Assembly: GCF_000717275.1 (NCBI RefSeq)
Contig: NZ_JNYV01000012.1
Coordinates: forward strand, 1-64,000
From: Kitasatospora arboriphila
GTDB taxonomy: Bacteria > Actinomycetota > Actinomycetes > Mycobacteriales > Mycobacteriaceae
Reading direction: 5' to 3'
DNA length: 64,000 bases
Shown here: piece by piece, positions 16,738-24,722 of the stretch
Layout: each line of letters starts with the position of its first letter
Position numbering within the stretch: the stretch's first letter is position 1
Program-made: the position numbers and the translations under genes
The notes under the pieces: generated by a model
What the model was told of the DNA's origin: nothing
What the model saw: only the letters and a program-made list of their open reading frames with translations
Database searches by the model: none

Positions 16738-16908
16738 TCAAGGTCGCCGCTCAGCGATCCAGGCATCAACTGTCTCCGACAACCATCCGCGACTTTTACC
16801 TACCTGGGCATCCTCGCGAGGCAGGAGGCCCTTTCTCAGATACCCCTTCATCGTGTTATGGCTCAGGTTGGCGCGATCCGCGAACTCCCCTAGCGACAGA
16901 TACCTCAT
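16738..16908 (-). CDS. 56-residue AlpA/excisionase-like wHTH protein
   Basis: A short gene starting MRYLSLGEFADRANLSHNTM and ending with DAWIAERRP. The pattern YLSLGEFADRANLSHNTM (first helix-turn-helix), KGLLPREDA (the LLPxPD-like turn) and GWLSETVDAWIAERRP (wing and last helix) matches small AlpA/excisionase-like DNA-binding proteins. An in-frame GTG lies immediately upstream at 16911. The gene sits between the first and second parS-like palindromes, so its promoter must run through or near site 2 and ParB bound there could control it. It may be an activator or a co-factor of partition; this is inferred. Confidence 0.75.
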   Translation of the reverse strand: MRYLSLGEFADRANLSHNTMKGYLRKGLLPREDAQVGKSRGWLSETVDAWIAERRP

Positions 16909-16934
16909 CACGGAGGGATCGTACTGCCGGAGTG

Positions 16935-16948
16935 TTTACCGCGGTAAA
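16935..16948. promoter_or_regulatory. parS-like palindrome 2
   Basis: The 14-bp core TTTACCGCGGTAAA without the longer arms seen at site 1. It lies 27 bases upstream of the excisionase-like start, where it could act as an operator. Confidence 0.75.
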
Positions 16949-16999
16949 GAGCGACGAACACTTATGATTCAGGTGCGACGCGCCGCGTTGGCAGTTGGA

Positions 17000-17021
17000 G
17001 ATAGACCCCATTGGGTCTATC
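17000..17021. repeat. Short perfect hairpin upstream of parA
   Basis: GATAGACCC and GGGTCTATC are exactly complementary with a four-base loop. It lies between parS sites 2 and 3; an operator or a terminator for minus-strand transcription is possible. Confidence 0.55.
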
Positions 17022-17047
17022 GTGCAATGTGTCGTCGACACGGTCTG

Positions 17048-17069
17048 TGTCTTTACCGCGGTAAAGACA
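17048..17069. promoter_or_regulatory. parS-like palindrome 3
   Basis: A perfect 22-bp palindrome around TTTACCGCGGTAAA, about 125 bases before parA and four bases from site 4. Confidence 0.8.
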
Positions 17070-17072
17070 ATC

Positions 17073-17090
17073 TCTTTACCGCGGTAAAGA
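17073..17090. promoter_or_regulatory. parS-like palindrome 4
   Basis: A perfect 18-bp palindrome with the same core; its centre is 23 bases from that of site 3, close to two helical turns. The pair may be an operator for parAB as well as a centromere. Confidence 0.8.
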
Positions 17091-17193
17091 TGCCATCACG
17101 ACCAGTTGGTAGCTGGTCCCCGTTCGATGACGCCCATCTACAAGTATCAAGTCCGAAGTAGCCGCCAAGCGGTGAAGCACACGGAGGTTGAAA

Positions 17194-17889
17194 ATGTCGG
17201 TCCATGTAGTGATGAACCAGAAGGGCGGAGTGGGAAAATCCACTCTCGCAATGAATCTGGCGGCCGTGAAAGCGGACGTAATGACGACCCCAGGGTCCAA
17301 CGACGGCGTTTCGCCGGTCTTGGCAGTATCGATTGACCCCCAAGGGTCGGCGGTTTGGTGGGCGGAGCGCGTCAGCGAACTCCCCTTCCGCATCGCCCAG
17401 GCGCATGACAACGCAGATATTCTCCGTGGCCTCAGGGACCTGCCCGGGGTCGAGCACGTGGTCGTGGACACTCCGGGTTGGATCGGCGATACCCCCGGAA
17501 GTACCGAGAACGGCGCCTCAGGAGCTGCGCTTGACGCGGTATTGTCCTCCGCTGACCTAGTTATCGTCCCGATCATTCCTGAGCCGCTAGCCTTCGATCC
17601 CACGGCCAGAACGATTCTGAAAGTCCTTCAGCCAAGGGGTATCCCGTTCATTGTCGTCATCAATGACTGGGATCCGCGCGACAGCAGGATTGATCTTGAG
17701 CAGACGCAGGCGTTCGTCAAATCCCAAGGGTGGCCGTTGGCAAACACGGTGGTGCGTCACTACAAAGTGCACTCTCGGGCCGCAGCAGAAGGCAAGGTCG
17801 TCACCGAGTACGCGGCAAATCGAGTGGGCTTACAGGCTCGCGAAGACTTTCAGCGCCTGTGCTTGGAACTTGAAGTAGGGACTCGGTGA
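17194..17889 (+). CDS. parA: Partition ATPase ParA
   Basis: A 231-residue Walker-type partition ATPase. The deviant P-loop is KGGVGKST near the N-terminus and the second aspartate motif is VVVDTPGWIGD. It lacks an N-terminal DNA-binding extension, so it resembles the small type Ib or chromosomal-type ParA proteins. ATG at 17194 follows GGAGG at the right distance; TTG at 17188 is less likely. It overlaps parB and is surrounded by the parS-like palindromes. It should move plasmid copies apart along the nucleoid. Confidence 0.9.
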   Translation: MSVHVVMNQKGGVGKSTLAMNLAAVKADVMTTPGSNDGVSPVLAVSIDPQGSAVWWAERVSELPFRIAQAHDNADILRGLRDLPGVEHVVVDTPGWIGDTPGSTENGASGAALDAVLSSADLVIVPIIPEPLAFDPTARTILKVLQPRGIPFIVVINDWDPRDSRIDLEQTQAFVKSQGWPLANTVVRHYKVHSRAAAEGKVVTEYAANRVGLQAREDFQRLCLELEVGTR

Positions 17890-18755
17890 TGGCGCGCAAG
17901 GGAGGGCGAGTCGACCTTGCAAGCTTGGCAACCTCAGTTGGGGATAGATCCCCTGTTGATGTCACTGTTGCCGCGCCTGATGGACTCTTTCGTGCGAATG
18001 TTCCACTGACACAGCTGGTAGCGAACCCGCGAAATCCCAGGTCGGCCATTCGTAATCTCGATGACCTGGAGTCGATTAAGTTCCGTCAGCTCCAGCCTGG
18101 AACTGTTGTCAGTCGGGCAGCCTGGCTGGCCTTGTGGCCTGAGGATGAGCAGGGCCTCGATCAAGCACAGTGGGTGGTGGTCAACGGGTGTCGCCGGCTG
18201 GCTGCTGCGCACAAGTTCGGCCGCGAGGGCTTAGATGTCGTGATTCGCGACAGCCTCGCAGCTGACCGGGAAACGATCCTGTGGGCTGCGGTCGTGGAAA
18301 ACATCGACCGCGAAGACTTCGACGTACTCGAAGAGGCACATGCAGTCGAGCTGATGGTCACTGAGCTCGGGGGAGCAGGTATTGCCGCCAAGCGGCTCGG
18401 CAGGAGCGAAGGCTGGGTCTCACAACGCCGTGCTCTACTCAAGCTCGCGCCCGAACTCCAAAAGTCGTTGCGGGCCGGCGAACTCGCGTTACGAGATGCC
18501 CGGTCGCTGGCCACCGTGCCACAGGCAGAACAAGTGGCCGCCTGGCAGGCCGCCCAAGAGCGTGAATCACAACAGAAAAGTGACGAGGGGGGCAAGCCCA
18601 CGCCAGCACCTGCCGAACCGCCCTCCCCGAAAGCTGCTGTTCGTGCGCTTCGGCGACTACGCACAGACCCTGCGACGCTAGCGACAGCAGTTCGTGATGT
18701 CTTTACAGACGAGCAGATCGAAGAGTTGGTTTCGGCCCTGTCACATGACGAATGA
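17889..18755 (+). CDS. parB: Partition protein ParB
   Basis: A protein of about 288 residues. VVVNGCRRLAAAHKFG corresponds to the GxRR CTP-binding patch of ParB, ENIDREDFDVLEEAHAVELM follows, and GGAGIAAKRLGRSEGWVSQR is the HTH that reads parS. A helical C-terminal part ends in FTDEQIEELVSALSH, likely the dimerisation element. ATG at 17889 is chosen; GTG at 17886 is also in frame. It should bind TTTACCGCGGTAAA, the only palindrome repeated around the locus. Confidence 0.88.
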   Translation: MARKGGRVDLASLATSVGDRSPVDVTVAAPDGLFRANVPLTQLVANPRNPRSAIRNLDDLESIKFRQLQPGTVVSRAAWLALWPEDEQGLDQAQWVVVNGCRRLAAAHKFGREGLDVVIRDSLAADRETILWAAVVENIDREDFDVLEEAHAVELMVTELGGAGIAAKRLGRSEGWVSQRRALLKLAPELQKSLRAGELALRDARSLATVPQAEQVAAWQAAQERESQQKSDEGGKPTPAPAEPPSPKAAVRALRRLRTDPATLATAVRDVFTDEQIEELVSALSHDE

Positions 18756-18766
18756 ACGGTAAAACG

Positions 18767-18802
18767 GCTGGTGCGTCTTTACCGCGGTAAAGACGCACCA
18801 GC
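18767..18802. promoter_or_regulatory. parS-like palindrome 5 (36-bp perfect)
   Basis: The longest of the set: a perfect 36-bp palindrome with core TTTACCGCGGTAAA at 18778-18791. It lies 11 bases after the parB stop. The long arms could also act in RNA as a terminator hairpin, though no T-run follows. Confidence 0.8.
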
Positions 18803-18807
18803 ACGTT

Positions 18808-18831
18808 GTGTCTTTACCGCGGCAAAGACAC
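18808..18831. promoter_or_regulatory. parS-like palindrome 6 (one mismatch)
   Basis: A 24-bp palindrome with core TTTACCGCGGCAAA, differing at one base from the other five. It lies 20 bases before the stop of the convergent small gene. Confidence 0.7.
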
Positions 18832-18851
18832 GGTAGGCAGGGTCATGCGGG

Positions 18852-19022
18852 TCACACGCTAACCGTCAACCCCGGACCGAACCGCTCCTGGGCGGCGACG
18901 ATCGCTGCCTGCGCGGTCGAGTGGCCGGAAGGGGACCGCTCGGCAGGGCTATCTGCCTCGGCCGACACCGACTCCCACGACCACGTCCGGGAATCTCGGT
19001 CAAGCCGCACAACAACTCTCAT
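18852..19022 (-). CDS. Small hypothetical protein, 56 residues
   Basis: Starts MRVVVRLDRDSRTWSWESVS and continues with a serine/alanine-rich helical half. The pattern (beta strand with RDSRTWSWE, then a helix with an alanine run) is common among short actinobacterial plasmid proteins of unknown function. Its ATG overlaps the stop of the upstream gene by four bases, so the two are co-translated. It converges on parB across parS sites 5 and 6. Confidence 0.55.
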   Translation of the reverse strand: MRVVVRLDRDSRTWSWESVSAEADSPAERSPSGHSTAQAAIVAAQERFGPGLTVSV

Positions 19023-19285
19023 AGGTGGGTAGTACCCATTCGAGGAAGACTGATCGCTTCGGCTGGTACCCACAGACACGCAGCCACGGTGACGGCGGCA
19101 TTGGTGCTCGCGATGTCGACCTGCACGACACCCATCCACACGCCGCGAGAGGACAGCGCCCACGCCAGCTGCTCGCCAGGCTGGTAGTGCTCGATTCTGA
19201 GCCCGTACGCGCGCTCCGTCAGGGTGACCGGTCGGGCGCCCACCATCGGAAAAGCCCAGCCTAGCGCCGCAATCATGTCAACCAT
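19019..19285 (-). CDS. Small hypothetical protein behind a LexA-like box
   Basis: About 88 residues. The visible core is VTLTERAYGLRIEHYQPGEQ followed by hydrophobic strands. No family is recognised. The frame is open to 19345, but that start lies inside a LexA-like palindrome, so ATG at 19285 is used. It is coupled to the 56-residue gene. If the box works, the pair is induced by DNA damage. Confidence 0.55.
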   Translation of the reverse strand: MVDMIAALGWAFPMVGARPVTLTERAYGLRIEHYQPGEQLAWALSSRGVWMGVVQVDIASTNAAVTVAACLWVPAEAISLPRMGTTHL

Positions 19286-19337
19286 GACTCTTCGCGGGGG
19301 AAAGAAGACCCGGACCGTTGGCCCCGCCCCTCGCATA

Positions 19338-19353
19338 TCGAACATGTTTTCGA
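19338..19353. promoter_or_regulatory. Candidate LexA (SOS) box
   Basis: TCGAAC-ATGT-TTTCGA differs by one base from the actinobacterial SOS box TCGAAC-N4-GTTCGA. It is nested in a longer inverted repeat, ATATCGAA-N6-TTCGATAT (19335-19356). It lies upstream of the two small minus-strand genes and also of the plus-strand DUF6461-like gene. Confidence 0.6.
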
Positions 19354-19390
19354 TATTATCGTATGAGGCGCGGGCCGATGGGGCGTGAAA

Positions 19391-19453
19391 ACCCGGGAAG
19401 CGTCGGCCTGCGCCTGGCCTACTGCACAGCCCGCGACGTGGGTTTTGACCTGT
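19391..19453 (+). pseudogene. Relic of an adenylate cyclase 3' end
   Basis: This stretch matches the final codons and stop of the cyclase at 1030-2592. ACCCGGGAAGC here corresponds to ACCTGGGAAGC there, CCTACTGCAC is shared, and both run into GGGTTTGA or GGGTTTTGA. The match continues into the start of the adjacent DUF6461-like gene exactly as at 1 kb. Nothing of the rest of the cyclase remains. Confidence 0.75.
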
Positions 19454-19467
19454 CTAGGGTGACTGTC

Positions 19468-20175
19468 ATGGGCGATGCGACATACCGGGACTATGCGTGG
19501 ACGAAAAAGGTGCCGGAGCTGAACAACGCATTCTGTGTGACGTTCATCCGCAACGCGACGGTGCCGGAGGTGATCGACGCTCTGCCTACAGTCGGCCAAC
19601 CCGCTCAGTGTGACTTTGCCACGCTCCTATTACGGTCGTTGGAGTCGTGGGAGGAGATCGGTTCAGACAATCTCCTGGTCGGTCTCGTCCAGCACGGAGA
19701 CTGGGTCATCATGTACGAAAACAACGGCTTCATCGGGGCGACTCCGCAACTGGTGCAGCCGCTTTCGGTCGGCCGAGACATTGTTGTCCACCACGGCAGT
19801 GAGAAGTCGTTCTTCTTTCGGTACGTCGACGGTGAGAGCCGAACGTGGTTTGAAACCCTGTTCGCCGCCGATCGGAAAGGGTCGACACCTGATGAGCTTG
19901 TGCCGCTGATGCGTCAGGTCGGCGGGTTCGACCTGGAGCCCGACGAGTCGGTCAGGATCACTGAGTTTCACCACCAAGAGGCCACGTTCGCTCTCTGCGA
20001 GAGCCTGACTGGTCTGCGCCTGACCCCACAGCTGTTGCGCGCCGCCACCTTCACGGTCGTCGAGGTCGTCACCAGGCCAGGCACGCCCGCGGCCGCCGAC
20101 CGTCGGTCAGCGGAAGAAGATCAGACGCATGGGATCCGGGATTGGGCCCGCAGGCAGGGCCACAACCTCCCCTAG
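19468..20175 (+). CDS. DUF6461-like protein, intact copy
   Basis: A 235-residue soluble protein of unknown function. YRDYAWTKKVPELNNAFCVT is the family-type opening, and LLLRSLESWEEIGSDNL and EATFALCESLTGLRLTPQLL are conserved with the dead copy at 390-1006. The start ATG at 19468 corresponds to that of the dead copy. The C-terminal 30 residues (after TFTVVEVV) are polar and absent in the other copy. It shares its stop with the convergent DNA ligase fragment through CTAG. Codon use resembles its neighbours. The role is not known. Confidence 0.75.
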   Translation: MGDATYRDYAWTKKVPELNNAFCVTFIRNATVPEVIDALPTVGQPAQCDFATLLLRSLESWEEIGSDNLLVGLVQHGDWVIMYENNGFIGATPQLVQPLSVGRDIVVHHGSEKSFFFRYVDGESRTWFETLFAADRKGSTPDELVPLMRQVGGFDLEPDESVRITEFHHQEATFALCESLTGLRLTPQLLRAATFTVVEVVTRPGTPAAADRRSAEEDQTHGIRDWARRQGHNLP

Positions 20176-20558
20176 TGGTCGCCGGGCCACCCGACCGTGG
20201 ACGCGGGTATGTCGCGCAGTCCTTTCCAGCTGGGATGACGAAGGCGGCCGGTGAACTCTCGGTACTCGATATCCCCGACGTAGACGGCGCTGACCCACCG
20301 CATCAATGAACTGGCATCGGCCGCGAGCGGTTGGGTGAATGGTGGGGTCGGTTGCTCGATCGCCTCGAGCTGCACACGCAGAACGCGCCGGTCTTTGGCG
20401 CTGAAACCGGCACCCACATGCCCGATGTAGCACAAGTCGCCGGCCGAGTTGTGCGCGCCGAGTACCAGCGCCCGAAGCCCCCCGCGCGGACCGGGATCCC
20501 ACCCGCACACCACCACCGAGGTTGACCTGCGCAGTGGCGATTTGATCCTTGACTGCAC
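20172..20558 (-). pseudogene. ATP-dependent DNA ligase, C-terminal fragment
   Basis: About 128 residues match the C-terminal OB-fold of LigC/LigD-type ligases: GGLRALVLGAHNSAGDLCYIGHVGAGF, then AVYVGDIEYREFTGRLRHPSWKGLR. The catalytic nucleotidyltransferase domain with the KxDG lysine is missing upstream, where unrelated sequence and the CsoR gene follow. The fragment is therefore a truncation rather than a working ligase. The last four bases are shared with the convergent gene. Confidence 0.75.
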
Positions 20559-20706
20559 TAGTCAAGGGGCGAGGCTCAACCTCCGATTATGGTTAGGCGG
20601 ACGATGCGCCCAGGAGCTCCTTGGTTCTGTCGCCACATTGTTGGCGGCGGGCCGACGAGGACTTCGCCGAGTCCGTGAAGCCGCTGTGCGTGGACGGCCC
20701 GGGTCG

Positions 20707-20976
<270 letters not shown>

Positions 20977-21009
20977 TCATGCCTCTCTGTTTGTGTAACG
21001 ACTGCCAGG

Positions 21010-21107
21010 GTACCCCAGGGGGTATAGCTGCGCGGTTCGGTCGGGGGTTGACCCGACGATACCCCCAGGGGTATGTTCGGGACTTGCATATATACCCCAG
21101 GGGGTAT
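21010..21107. promoter_or_regulatory. Three CsoR-type operators
   Basis: Near-palindromes built as ATACCCC...GGGGTAT lie at 21010-21025, 21059-21074 and 21092-21107. They fill the space between the CsoR-type repressor and the MmpL gene and overlap where both promoters should be. The repressor therefore probably controls itself and the cassette. Confidence 0.8.
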
Positions 21108-21139
21108 CTAGTCGACATCTGGAGAGAAGGTTCGTTGCC

Positions 21140-23292
21140 ATGCCCGACATCTCGACCGCCGATCAACAGCCCAGTTCGCCACCGAGGTCAGCGCCTGGGG
21201 TGCTGGGTCGGTGGGGGGCGGCGATGGCGGGGCGATCACGCCTGGTCTTCGGTGTCTGGTTGCTGGTCCTCGTCGGTCTCGGGGCGGCTGCGCCGTCGGT
21301 GTTTTCGTCCTTGGCCGGTGCCGGCTGGCAGGCCAACGGGTCGGAGTCGGTGCAGGTGCGGGAGCTGGCGCAGCAGCACTTTGGCGGGAACTCGTCTGCT
21401 GCGGTGCAGGTCGTTATCCACTCGGACCGCGACACCGTCGACAGCCCGGCGATGCAGGAAACGATCGCCAATGCCACCGCTGTGTTTGCTGGTGACTCCC
21501 GATTCGCGGCGGTGGTGCCCCCACAACCGGGGATGACGATCAGCCCGGATCAGCACACCGGCATCCTGATCGCTGGCGCAAACGCGAACACCGACGACAT
21601 GGTTCGGGCTGTCGACGAGGTCAAGGGGGAGCTCACCGGACTGTCCGGCGATGGTGTCGAGGTGTATCCCACGGGAGCCTCGGCCTTGTGGAGCGATTTC
21701 AATAAGGCCAACCACGACGCGATGATCAAGGCCGAGTTGTTCTCGTGGCCGGTGACCCTGGCCATCATGGTCCTTGCCTTCGGTTCGCTTGTGGCCGCTG
21801 GACTGCCGCTGTTGCTCACCATCGCGGGTCTGGTCGCGTCGGCCGGCGGACTGGTTCTGCTCAATCAGGTCACGCCAATCTCGGTGTGGGCCATGAATTT
21901 TGCGATGATGTTCGCGCTCGCCCTGGGAATCGATTACGCACTGTTCATCGTCTCCCGATTCCGGGATGCCCTCAGAAATCACACCAACAAGGCCCACGCG
22001 GTCGCCGAAACGATGGATACCGCCGGTAAAGCTGTGGTGCTGTCGGGCCTGACCGTGTTGGTGAGTTTGTCGGCGGTGTTGCTGGTGCCGGCTCCGGCGG
22101 TGCGGACCATGGCTGTGGGCATCATGCTCGCGGTGACGTTTGTTCTCGCCGCTACGTTGACGTGCTCCCGGCCACGCTAGGCGCAATGGGTTCGAAGGTG
22201 AACGCTGCTTCGCTCCCGTACGCCAAACGCCAGCAGCATCGTTCGCCGCTGTTCGAACGGTGGGGCAAGATCCTGCACGACCACCCGTGGCCGTTCGCAC
22301 TCGGTTCGCTGGCCGTTCTGATCGTGCTGGCCATCCCGGTCATCGGGCTCAAAGTGGCTATGCCGTCGATCTCGGTGGTGCCCGAGGATGCGCCAGTGCG
22401 CCAGGGTTATGAACTGGTTCAGCAGCAGATGGGCGAGGGCGCCCCCGGCATGCTCCAGATCGTTGCACCCTCGGCCCAGGCGCAGCAGGCTGCCACGGCG
22501 GCGGCACAGACACCCGGCATCAGCATGGTCACCCCTCCGCTACCGGCGCTCGACGACACCGACTACGTGATGCTGCAAGCACTGCCTGCGGTCGATCCCT
22601 CTGATGCCCAACTCGGCACCATCGTCGATGACCTGCGCCACGGACTCCCCGCTGATGCACTGGTCGGCGGCGCCCCGGCCGAGAACCTCGATCTGCAACA
22701 GGCCCTCAACGACTACTTCCCGCTGATCGTGGGCATCATCTTGGTCCTCGGGTTCGTCCTACTGTTGGTCTCGCTACAAGCCCCGCTGATCGCTTTGATC
22801 GGCACCGTCGTCAGCCTCTTGTCGACGGCGGCTGCGTTCGGTGTCGCGAAACTGATCTTTCAGGACGGCCACCTGTCCGGGCTGCTTGGGTTCACTCCGC
22901 AAGGCTTCCTTGACGGCTGGGGACCGGTGTTTTTCTTCGCGATGATCTTTGCCATCGCCATGGACTACACCGTCTTCCTGCTTGCCACGGCCAAAGAACA
23001 CTTTGAACGCACCGGCGATGCCGATGCTGCGCAGATCGACGGCATGGCTCATTCGGGACGCATCATCTTCGCCGCGGCAGCGGTGATGGTCGCCGTGTTC
23101 TTCACCTTCGCACTGGCGGACCCGTTGCCGCCCAAAGAGATGGGCATCATCCTCGGTGTTGCCGTTCTGCTCGACGCAGTCCTGATCAGGCTGATGCTGC
23201 TACCGGCTCTGCTGCGCCTGACCGGGCGGGCAGCATGGTGGTCACCGACCTGGCTCCAAAAAGTTCTGCCCGCGATCTCGTTTTCCCACTGA
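21140..23292 (+). pseudogene. MmpL-type RND transporter with one frameshift
   Basis: The protein would be about 717 residues with two halves, each an extracytoplasmic domain plus helices, as in MMPL/RND lipid or drug transporters. GIDYALFIVSRFRDA and AMDYTVFLLATAKEHF are the proton-relay signature helices. After TFVLAATLT the frame is lost and resumes as LLPATLGAMGSKVNAASLP; deletion of one base near 22163 explains it. The first part stops at 22180. It could be a genuine loss, programmed slippage or a sequencing error. It is under the three CsoR-type operators. Confidence 0.8.
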
Positions 23293-23319
23293 GCACCCAC
23301 CAGAAAGGGCCTCTTCCCG

Positions 23320-23550
23320 ATGAACAATCGAACAACTACCGCTAGGTGGACGGTCGACCGAGCAGTGCCACTTCTGGCAGGATTCATGATTCTTGTGAGC
23401 CTGGCCCTGGCTACTGGCTTGTCGACCTGGTGGCTGCTGCTGACCGCATTCGTAGCACTGAATCTACTGCTGTTCGCCGCCGTCGGCTGGTGCCCGGCCA
23501 GCCTGTTCATGCACCGCCTGGGACTACCACGCAACACCGAACTCCGCTAG
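23320..23550 (+). CDS. DUF2892 (YgaP-like) small membrane protein
   Basis: A 76-residue protein with two membrane helices. RAVPLLAGFMILVSLALATG and WWLLLTAFVALNLLLFAAVGWCP match DUF2892, the membrane part of YgaP-type rhodaneses, including the terminal GWCP...L pattern. Such proteins accompany CstR/CsoR-type sulfur-stress cassettes. It lies 28 bases after the MmpL gene and should be co-transcribed. Confidence 0.8.
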   Translation: MNNRTTTARWTVDRAVPLLAGFMILVSLALATGLSTWWLLLTAFVALNLLLFAAVGWCPASLFMHRLGLPRNTELR

Positions 23551-23587
23551 ATCTGACCACGTACACCCATCCGGAAGGAAAGCTGTT

Positions 23588-23998
23588 ATGTCACTGTCCA
23601 TCTCCACTGTTCTCAACCTCCCGTTCGACGAGGCCGTCGCACGAACCCGCGCCGCACTTGCTGACCAGGGTTTTGGGATCCTCACCGAGATCAACGTCAA
23701 AGACACCCTGAAGACAAAACTCGATGTGGATATGGAGAACTACCTCATCCTCGGAGCCTGTAATCCACCCCTGGCGCACCGCGCACTGGGAGTCAAAAGG
23801 CAGATCGGACTGCTGCTGCCCTGCAACGTCGTAGTCCGCACAGACCCCACCAATCCATCGAACTCGATCGTTGAAGCCATGAACCCCGACCTGATGGTCG
23901 AGGTCTCCGGGGAAGCCGAACTCGCGCCGGTGGCCACCGATGCATCAGCCAAACTCTCGGCTGCCATCGCCGCGCTGGAAGCCGCAGCCTCCAAGTGA
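23588..23998 (+). CDS. DUF302 protein
   Basis: A 136-residue soluble protein. LPFDEAVARTRAALADQGFGILTEINVKDTL is the DUF302 opening, and YLILGACNPPLAHRAL...IGLLLPCNVVV contains the two conserved cysteines. Such proteins are often found in sulfur- or metal-stress operons; their activity is unclear. AGGAAAG lies before the ATG. It belongs to the CsoR-controlled cassette. Confidence 0.85.
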   Translation: MSLSISTVLNLPFDEAVARTRAALADQGFGILTEINVKDTLKTKLDVDMENYLILGACNPPLAHRALGVKRQIGLLLPCNVVVRTDPTNPSNSIVEAMNPDLMVEVSGEAELAPVATDASAKLSAAIAALEAAASK

Positions 23999-24037
23999 GC
24001 CAGCACGTCCAACAGTTCGCGACCTGAAGGAGTACCT

Positions 24038-24638
24038 ATGAGCGCAATAACGTTCTACTTTGACCCAGCATGCCCGTTCGCGTGGGCTGCCTCCCGGTGG
24101 CTGCTCAACACCGCACAGCGCCGCGACGTCGAGATTGATTGGCGGCAGATGAGTTTGGCAGTGCTCAACGAGGGATCTGATGTTCCCGAGCAACAACGGC
24201 ACCACATGGAAGTCCCAGCAACTGGGCCGTGTCCTGGCCGCTGCGCATGACAGGGCAGGCGACAGCGCACTCGGACCGCTCTACACCGCCCTGGGTCAGC
24301 GTGTGCACCACCAGAGTGCCGACGTCACCACAGCAATGGTGGCCGAAGCGCTCTCCGAGAGCGGCCTCGATCCCCAGCTCGCCGACAGTCTCAACGACTC
24401 CACCTACGACAGTGCAGTGCGCGTAGCTCACCAGGAAAGCCAAGACAGTCTCGGTGACTCTGGTGGTAGCCCGATCATGTGCCTCAACGGACAGTGCTTC
24501 TTCGGGCCCGTACTTACAGCCATCCCCGACGACGGCGAGGGCGACCAGCTGTTCGACGCCCTACAGACACTGGCGGCAACCAGTGCCTTCGCGCAACTAC
24601 AACGACCACACAGCGGACCGCCAACGTTCAGTTCCTAG
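24038..24638 (+). pseudogene. Rv2466c-like DsbA-fold oxidoreductase with one frameshift
   Basis: Residues ITFYFDPACPFAWAASRWLL and RQMSLAVLNEG match the mycothiol-dependent Rv2466c family, but the active site reads CPFA instead of CPxC. The frame is lost after PEQQRHHME and continues as SQQLGRVLAAAHDRAGDSAL...LGPLYTALG; one extra G near 24212 restores it. Full length would be about 200 residues. Like MmpL in the same operon, it is broken by a single-base change, so both could be assembly errors. Confidence 0.75.
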
Positions 24639-24722
24639 GACCGGGAGCTTGCCCGCGCTCGCAGCAGTGCACCAGAGTTGGACTGCCTGGCCGCAAGATC
24701 AGCCAGTCGTTGCGGTGACGTG

